From Bacteroidales bacterium (GTDB lineage Bacteria > Bacteroidota > Bacteroidia > Bacteroidales > UBA10428), in contig JAFGBD010000054.1 of the NCBI GenBank assembly GCA_016933335.1, forward strand, positions 1-64,000: a stretch of 64,000 nt of DNA, written 5' to 3'. Below the pieces are notes generated by a model, which was not told the DNA's origin, ran no database searches, and saw only the letters and a program-made list of their open reading frames with translations. The position numbers and the translations under genes were made by a program. How positions within the stretch are numbered: position 1 is the first letter of the stretch; each line of letters opens with the position of its first letter. Below, piece after piece: positions 58,207 to 64,000 of this stretch.

Positions 58207-60549
58207 ATGAAACACATTTATAGCCTGATTATTGCCGCATTGCTGTTCTGCTCGTGCGGCAGGAACTGCGATCAGAATTCACAGGGCATTATCCCGAATC
58301 CGTCTGCCGAGGAAATCATTTCTGGCATGGTAAAAGACTGGAGAGCAGAAACATGGATGCGGGATGTTACTTTAATATATGACTATTGCAGTCACGAAGG
58401 TAAAAGAAGCCTGATGATTTTTTCAGACAAACCGGCCGGTGGGAGATGGCTCACAAAGATACGGCTTAAGCCATGGTCGAAATACAGGTTTACGGGCTGG
58501 GTTAAGACAGAGGATATAGTTGTTGTGAACGGAAAGGGAGCAGGATTCAGGTTTGATGCTTTTGATATTGACTATCCCGGATTTACAGGGACAAACGACT
58601 GGACAAAGGTTGAATTTGAATTTGAAACAGGCAATGATGACTCCTCCGTACTATCCTGTTTGATGAATGCTGACGGTCATGCTTCAGGACGTGCATGGTT
58701 CGATGATATGAACCTTGAGCTGGTTTCGTCAGAAAAGATAAATAAATTTGTACAGATCGATCTTTCTGCAACAAAGGAACCGATGTCTGAGTACATATAC
58801 GGACAGTTCATTGAACATCTCGGCAGATGCATATACGGGGGTATCTGGGCGGAAATGATTGAAGACCGCAAGTTCTGGTATGTTCCCGGGGAACCGGAAT
58901 CACCATGGCAGGTTAATGGTGATAAATCGCTTTTTAAGATTGATAAGGCCACACCCTTTGCCGGAGAACAAACACCTGTTCTGGCAGCAAACAAAAACGG
59001 CTACGCTTCCCTGAAGCAGTCAGGCCTCGGGCTGAAACAAGATCTTGATTATAAAGGACATATCGTGCTTAAAGCAACCCCGGGCATCACGACTGCAGAT
59101 ATCACCCTTCAGCAGGGAGAGAAATCCGAAACCATTACTTTAAACGGCCTGACAAACAGTTATACCAGTTATCCTCTGGTCTTTCATTCGGATACATTAA
59201 TCCGTAATGCTTCCGTTGAGATCAAACCATCAGGAAACGGAAAGATCTGGGTGGGAACAATCAGCCTGATGCCTTCAGACAATATCGAAGGCTTTCGCTC
59301 TGATGTCATTGCCCTTCTGCAAGAACTGAATGCCCCTGTTTACAGGTGGCCCGGCGGTAATTTTGTAAGCGGGTACAACTGGAAAGATGGTGTTGGTGAA
59401 CGCGATAAAAGGCCTCCAGGAAAGAATCCGGCCTGGAGGGGAGTTGAACATAATGATGTTGGCATACATGAGTTTATGACATTTTGTGAACTGCTTAATA
59501 CCGAGCCCTATATAGCTGTTAATGCCGGACTGGGCAATGCTGAGCAGGCACGGCAGGAAGTGGAATACTGCAACGGCTCTGCAGATACTCCCATGGGCAG
59601 GCTCAGGGCCGCCAACGGCCATCCTGAACCATGGAAAGTTAAATGGTGGTCTGTTGGCAATGAGATGTATGGTGACTGGCAACTCGGACACATGTCAACC
59701 GAAGATTTTATTAGAAAACACAATGCCTTTGCAAGGACAATGAGATCTGTTGACCCGGATATAAAACTTATTGCAGTTGGTGAGCTGGGTGACTGGGACC
59801 GGATGATGCTCTCCGGCTGTTCTGACTGGATGGATCTTATCAGCGAGCATTTCTACCGCCAGGACTGGCATGGAGGAGGACTCATGACACATGTGAAACA
59901 GATACCTGATGCCATAAGGGAGAAAGCCGAAGCACACCGTGCATACAGAAAAGAGATCCCCGGGCTGGAAGGCAAAGATATCCGCATATGTATGGATGAA
60001 TGGAATTACTGGTACGGGCCTCATATTTATGGCGAGCTGGGGACCAGGTATTTTATGCGTGATGCAATGGGAATTGCTGCCGGTATCAATGAATACTCCA
60101 GACAGAGCGATATTATTTTTATGGCTAATTATGCCCAGACTGTCAATGTGATAGGCTGTATCAAGACCAACACCACCGGCTCTGTTCTGGCTGCCACCGG
60201 ACAGGTATTGAAGCTTTACAGGCAGAAGTTCGGGACGATCCCTGTTACAATTTCCGGGGAGACCAGGCCCCTGGATATTGCTGCCACACTTAATGCAACA
60301 AAAGATAAACTTACAATTTCGGTTGTCAATCCGACATCGGATGCTATAAAACTTCCATTTGAAATAATAAATGGATCCATTCCGGCAGAAGGTGAATTAT
60401 GGCAGGTTACTGCGCCTGATGACATGGCTTTTAATGAACCGGGCAGGCCTGAAAAAGTGAAAATAGAAGGCCCTTCGGAGGTTATTCCGGGTGAAGCGCT
60501 GAAGATTGAGCCGGCCAGCATACATATTTTTGTCTTCCCGGTGAAATAG
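58207..60549 (+). CDS. GH51 family alpha-L-arabinofuranosidase with N-terminal CBM-like domain
   Basis: The 780-residue enzyme carries a lipoprotein-like leader (IIAALLFCSC). Residues ~30-190 are a carbohydrate-binding-type beta-sandwich (GGRWLTKIRLKPWSKYRFTGWVK). GH51 blocks follow: YIYGQFIEHLGRCIYGGIWAEM, VYRWPGGNFVSGYNWKDG, WWSVGNEMYG with acid/base Glu486, MDEWNYWYG with nucleophile Glu598, and the C-terminal beta-sandwich. Family members remove arabinofuranosyl side chains from arabinan, arabinoxylan or arabinogalactan. Longer than the other GH51 of this window and clearly not a recent duplicate. Anchored outer-membrane or periplasmic location is likely. Confidence 0.94.
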   Translation: MKHIYSLIIAALLFCSCGRNCDQNSQGIIPNPSAEEIISGMVKDWRAETWMRDVTLIYDYCSHEGKRSLMIFSDKPAGGRWLTKIRLKPWSKYRFTGWVKTEDIVVVNGKGAGFRFDAFDIDYPGFTGTNDWTKVEFEFETGNDDSSVLSCLMNADGHASGRAWFDDMNLELVSSEKINKFVQIDLSATKEPMSEYIYGQFIEHLGRCIYGGIWAEMIEDRKFWYVPGEPESPWQVNGDKSLFKIDKATPFAGEQTPVLAANKNGYASLKQSGLGLKQDLDYKGHIVLKATPGITTADITLQQGEKSETITLNGLTNSYTSYPLVFHSDTLIRNASVEIKPSGNGKIWVGTISLMPSDNIEGFRSDVIALLQELNAPVYRWPGGNFVSGYNWKDGVGERDKRPPGKNPAWRGVEHNDVGIHEFMTFCELLNTEPYIAVNAGLGNAEQARQEVEYCNGSADTPMGRLRAANGHPEPWKVKWWSVGNEMYGDWQLGHMSTEDFIRKHNAFARTMRSVDPDIKLIAVGELGDWDRMMLSGCSDWMDLISEHFYRQDWHGGGLMTHVKQIPDAIREKAEAHRAYRKEIPGLEGKDIRICMDEWNYWYGPHIYGELGTRYFMRDAMGIAAGINEYSRQSDIIFMANYAQTVNVIGCIKTNTTGSVLAATGQVLKLYRQKFGTIPVTISGETRPLDIAATLNATKDKLTISVVNPTSDAIKLPFEIINGSIPAEGELWQVTAPDDMAFNEPGRPEKVKIEGPSEVIPGEALKIEPASIHIFVFPVK

Positions 60550-60674
60550 AATAATCAGTTTAAAACAATCCATGATATGAAGATTGAAGAATTCTTATTT
60601 ACCATCATTGTATAAAATAAATTCACTCAGAATTAAGAAACTTTTAAATTTAATAAACCAATTCATCCAATAAA

Positions 60675-63368
60675 ATGCTGAAGGAAATCAAGATTATTAA
60701 AACTTTGTCTTATATAGTATACTTACATCTGATCTGTATACAAAATTCAACAGCACAATATTCTGACTATCTGATACATCCTGTTCCTTTCACCTCGGTA
60801 AATGTCACCGATAGTTTCTGGGCACCGAAAATCAGGAGAAACCATGATATTACCATACCGCATGGATTTCAGCAATCTGCCAACAGACTGCTGAATTTTG
60901 AAATTGCAGCAAAGTTAAAATCAGGGACATTTTCATCGGAATATCCGTTCGATGACTCTGATATTTACAAAATGATTGAGGCTGCAAGTTATTCACTTCA
61001 TTATTATCCTGATCCGGAGCTGGAGTGGTATATCGATTCTCTGATAAACATTATTGGAATGGCACAGGAACCTGACGGATATTTGTATACCAACCGTACC
61101 ATTGCAAATATCAATGGTACACAGCCACATTCCTGGGCAGGTAATGCAAGATGGGTAAAGGTGCATGATCTTAGCCACGAACTTTATAATCTTGGGCATC
61201 TTTTTGAATCGGCTGTTGCTTATTATCAGGCAACCGGCAAGAAAAATCTCCTGAACATTGCAGTTAAAGCGGCAGATTTGATTGATAAAGAATTTGGCTG
61301 GGGAAAGAATGAAGATTATCCGGGACACCAGATTGTAGAAGCCGGACTGGCCAGGTTGTACCGGGCTACCGGTGAAGAAAAATATCTCGACCTTGCCAGA
61401 TTTTTCCTGGATGTCAGGGGTCCCGGAGGAGCCGAATACTGCCAGGCACATAAAAAAGTGGTTGACCAGACTGAAGCGGTTGGTCATGCTGTTCGTGCTG
61501 TTTACATGTATGCCGGGATGGCTGACATTGCCGCACTGAAAAACGATTCTTCATATATTCGTGCCATTGACAAGATCTGGGAGGACATCGTACAGAAGAA
61601 AATCTATGTAACCGGCGGAATCGGAGCCTCAGGAGGAAATGAAGGATTCAATGATGCTTTCAATCTGCCTAATGGCTCAGCCTACTGTGAAACATGTGCT
61701 TCCGTTGGCAATGTATACCTGAACCACCGCCTGTTTTTATTGCATGGTGATGCCAGATACATCGATGTGCTCGAACGGACTTTATACAATGCACTGCTCT
61801 CCGGTGTCTCGCTTTCCGGCAACAGGTTTTTTTATCCCAATCCTTTGTTATCAAACGGAAATCATCAGCGCAGCACCTGGTTTGGATGTGCGTGCTGTCC
61901 GCCCAATATTGCCCGGCTGATACCATCTGTTCCAGGCTACATATATGCCAGAACCTCTGATACAATATACATCAATCTATTTGCAAAAAATACAGCTGTT
62001 ATCCATTTGCAGGACAATGACATCGAAATCAGCCAGGACACAGATTATCCATGGAGTGGCAAAATAGATATCACTGTCAGTCCTGAAAATGAAAAAACTT
62101 TTACCATCATGGTCAGGGTACCCGGATGGGCAAGAAATGATGCCATACCTGGGGGAATATACAGTTTCTATGATAATGATTCTTCAAAGGTGGCTATTTC
62201 TGTTAATAACGAATATGTAAATATTTTCCTGTCAAAGGGATATGCAGTAATACAAAGAAACTGGAAAAAGGGGGATGTCATTTCACTAACGCTGCCAATG
62301 TACCCCCGAAAACTGGTTGCTGATGAGAGGATTACCGAAGACAGGGAACGTATTGCAATTCAGCGTGGCCCTGTTGTATTTTGTGCAGAAGGTGTCGATA
62401 ATGACAATGCAATTCTGACGCTGATTTATGATAAAGAGATGGATCTTGAAACAACCTACGAAACAGACATGCTTGATGGCACTCAGGTAATCACTGCTTA
62501 TGCAACCGAATCGAACGGAGAACAGGGAAGAGAGATTAAACTGATCCCTTATTATCTCTGGAATAACAGGGGATCCTCAGAAATGCAGGTATGGCTTTCT
62601 GTCAGGGAGCCCAGGATATTGCCGGATTCATTGATACGAATAGACAAAAGTGCCGGCGATTATGCGACCACTAACTATGTGTCTCCATGGGAGAATCTTG
62701 AAAGCATATATGATTTATACAATCCTGAAAGTTCAGGTGATAAAGGACCGGGTGCATTCGGCAACTGGCAATATGATTCAGGTACTGTCGGTGTCTGGAA
62801 CTGGGTCCAGTACAATTTTTGCAAACAATATCCCATCAGTTCATCAGATATATACTGGTGGGATGATAACCAGGGAATTACCCTGCCCGATTCTTCGTAT
62901 CTCTCTTACTGGGATTCCCATACATCTCAATTTGTAAACATTCCTGAATCAGGTTGCGGCCGGAAAAACGAATGCATCAGGTGGGATGAATACAACCGCA
63001 TCCATTTTCCGGTTATCGTAACCGACAAAATACGGCTGAATTTTATAGGTTATCAGAAAGCCCAGGGTATTCTTGAATGGATTGTTTACATGCCGGAAGA
63101 TATGACAAATATCACAGACACAAAGCTGACAGACCAGACTCAGTATCATATCTATCCAAATCCTGCAGAAGAAATCATTAACATCCGGCTATTAAACTCC
63201 GAAAATGCTGAGATAGCTGTATTTAATAATACCGGTAAACTGGTACTGAAAAGAGAAATAACTGATAAAACAGTGATAACCAGGGATGAACTGACAGGCA
63301 AAGGGCTTTATGTTATTAAAGTCAGCGTGTCAGGAAATAATGAATACAGCAAATTTATCATCATTTAA
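60675..63368 (+). CDS. GH127 family beta-L-arabinofuranosidase with T9SS sorting domain
   Basis: The 897-residue enzyme has a signal peptide, then the GH127 (DUF1680) (alpha/alpha)6 catalytic region. The key residues are Glu339 and Cys341 in SAYCETCASVGN and Cys407/Cys408 in FGCACCPPNIARL, matching the zinc-binding Glu/Cys and nucleophile Cys arrangement of the family's studied beta-L-arabinofuranosidase. A beta domain is followed by TWWD-type linker and a T9SS type A sorting domain at ~825-897 (YHIYPNPAEEIINIRL, ELTGKGLYVIKVSVSG, YSKFIII), so it is probably exported and attached at the surface. Its predicted substrate is beta-L-arabinofuranose, found in plant glycoproteins and arabinan-type structures. 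Confidence 0.93.
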   Translation: MLKEIKIIKTLSYIVYLHLICIQNSTAQYSDYLIHPVPFTSVNVTDSFWAPKIRRNHDITIPHGFQQSANRLLNFEIAAKLKSGTFSSEYPFDDSDIYKMIEAASYSLHYYPDPELEWYIDSLINIIGMAQEPDGYLYTNRTIANINGTQPHSWAGNARWVKVHDLSHELYNLGHLFESAVAYYQATGKKNLLNIAVKAADLIDKEFGWGKNEDYPGHQIVEAGLARLYRATGEEKYLDLARFFLDVRGPGGAEYCQAHKKVVDQTEAVGHAVRAVYMYAGMADIAALKNDSSYIRAIDKIWEDIVQKKIYVTGGIGASGGNEGFNDAFNLPNGSAYCETCASVGNVYLNHRLFLLHGDARYIDVLERTLYNALLSGVSLSGNRFFYPNPLLSNGNHQRSTWFGCACCPPNIARLIPSVPGYIYARTSDTIYINLFAKNTAVIHLQDNDIEISQDTDYPWSGKIDITVSPENEKTFTIMVRVPGWARNDAIPGGIYSFYDNDSSKVAISVNNEYVNIFLSKGYAVIQRNWKKGDVISLTLPMYPRKLVADERITEDRERIAIQRGPVVFCAEGVDNDNAILTLIYDKEMDLETTYETDMLDGTQVITAYATESNGEQGREIKLIPYYLWNNRGSSEMQVWLSVREPRILPDSLIRIDKSAGDYATTNYVSPWENLESIYDLYNPESSGDKGPGAFGNWQYDSGTVGVWNWVQYNFCKQYPISSSDIYWWDDNQGITLPDSSYLSYWDSHTSQFVNIPESGCGRKNECIRWDEYNRIHFPVIVTDKIRLNFIGYQKAQGILEWIVYMPEDMTNITDTKLTDQTQYHIYPNPAEEIINIRLLNSENAEIAVFNNTGKLVLKREITDKTVITRDELTGKGLYVIKVSVSGNNEYSKFIII

Positions 63369-63385
63369 TTTTTAAATATTCGTCA

Positions 63386-64000
63386 TGAAAAACGTATATA
63401 TTCTTCTCTCCGTCACACTTGTCATTAAATTTACCGGTATTGCCGGTCAGACATTTGAAAAACTGGCTCCGACACCACCCATGGGCTGGAACAGCTGGAA
63501 CAAATTCGGATGCAATGTAAGTGAAATTCTGATAAGAGAAATGGCAGATGCCATGGTAGAAAGCGGAATGCATGATGCCGGATATCAGTATATAGTCATT
63601 GATGATTGCTGGCAGTCAGGCCGTGACAATACCGGAAACATTATAGCCGACCCGGAAAGGTTTCCGTCCGGTATGAAAGCCCTGGCGGATTATATACATT
63701 CAAAGGGCCTGAAGTTCGGATTGTATTCATGTGCCGGTTCAAAAACATGCCAGGGACGGCCGGGAAGCCGGGGATACCAGTTCCAGGATGCCCGGCAGTA
63801 TGCCGCCTGGGGTGTGGACTACCTGAAATACGACTGGTGTTATAATGAAGGCCAGGATGCAAAGGCAGCATACAAAACCATGAGCGACGCCCTGAAACAA
63901 TGCGGCAGACCAATAGTATTCAGCATTTGCGAATGGGGTGATAACAAACCATGGGAATGGGGCAAAGGGACCGGCCATCTTTGGAGAACAACTGCCGATA
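63386..64000 (+). CDS. GH27 family alpha-galactosidase, 5' part
   Basis: The gene begins 17 bases after GH127 stops and runs through the right edge; 205 residues are visible. A signal peptide (NVYILLSVTLVIKFTGIAGQ) is followed by the GH27 start APTPPMGWNSWNKFGCNVSE. YIVIDDCWQSGRD near residue 72, FGLYSCAGSKTCQGRPGS near 112, and VDYLKYDWCYNEG near 145 follow, where YDWC holds the nucleophile Asp. The acid/base Asp and the C-terminal domain are outside the window. The enzyme releases alpha-linked galactose (or L-arabinopyranose in some members). Confidence 0.92.

Overview
The window comes from a plant-polysaccharide-degrading member of the Bacteroidota, probably a Bacteroidales/Marinilabiliales-type organism (inference). 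The support is a SusC/SusD pair, TonB-dependent receptors with N-terminal carboxypeptidase-regulatory-like domains, ECF sigma/FecR pairs, LytTR two-component signalling, Bacteroidota lipoprotein signals, type IX secretion (T9SS) sorting domains, near-matches to the TAnnTTTG -7 promoter element, and A+T-rich intergenic DNA. No rRNA, tRNA, CRISPR array or insertion sequence was recognised.

Layout. 0-2 kb: the end of carboxynorspermidine/carboxyspermidine dehydrogenase overlapping its decarboxylase (spermidine synthesis). 2-6.3 kb: an orphan T9SS sorting-domain fragment, a TonB receptor, the relic of a GH140-like (DUF4038) glycosidase, and a lipoprotein. 6.3-15.2 kb: a leftward run of small accessory genes (methyltransferase, DUF4846, three GNAT proteins, GrpB-like, a Cys-rich membrane protein, S41 protease, M50-like protease). 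15.2-25.5 kb: leftward glycosidases GH97, GH78 and GH115, a DUF1593 nucleoside-hydrolase-like protein and a HEAT-like protein; two rearrangement or decay scars involving T9SS domains lie here. 25.9-33.9 kb: rightward GH3, a metallo-beta-lactamase-fold hydrolase, a DUF559 protein, a second GH3 and a GH51. 34-39 kb: leftward TonB receptor, TPR-like protein and LytS/LytTR pair. 39.4-41.8 kb: ECF sigma, FecR anti-sigma and a TonB-C-domain protein. 42.1-64 kb: a large polysaccharide utilization locus (PUL): GH105, rhamnogalacturonan acetylesterase, ECF sigma, FecR, SusC (with STN domain), SusD, three DUF4859-bearing proteins, GH51, GH127 and a GH27 that runs off the right edge.

How the genes fit. 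The enzyme set (GH105, CE12-like esterase, two GH51, GH127, GH27, GH78, GH115, GH3, GH97) points to pectin/arabinan/arabinogalactan and possibly glucuronoarabinoxylan side chains; the exact substrate is inference. In the main PUL the substrate signal should pass from SusC (STN domain) to FecR to the ECF sigma factor.

The least ordinary part is 52.4-58.0 kb. Right after SusD come a triple-DUF4859 lipoprotein, a BACON-DUF6055-like HEXXH lipoprotein ending in a DUF4859-like module, and a CotH-kinase-like lipoprotein that also ends in one. A perfect 34-bp palindrome followed by a T-run, with the form of an intrinsic terminator, lies inside the first codons of the HEXXH gene. This looks like a surface apparatus pairing a putative metallopeptidase with a putative protein kinase on a shared binding domain. 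It is the best candidate here for an undescribed system.
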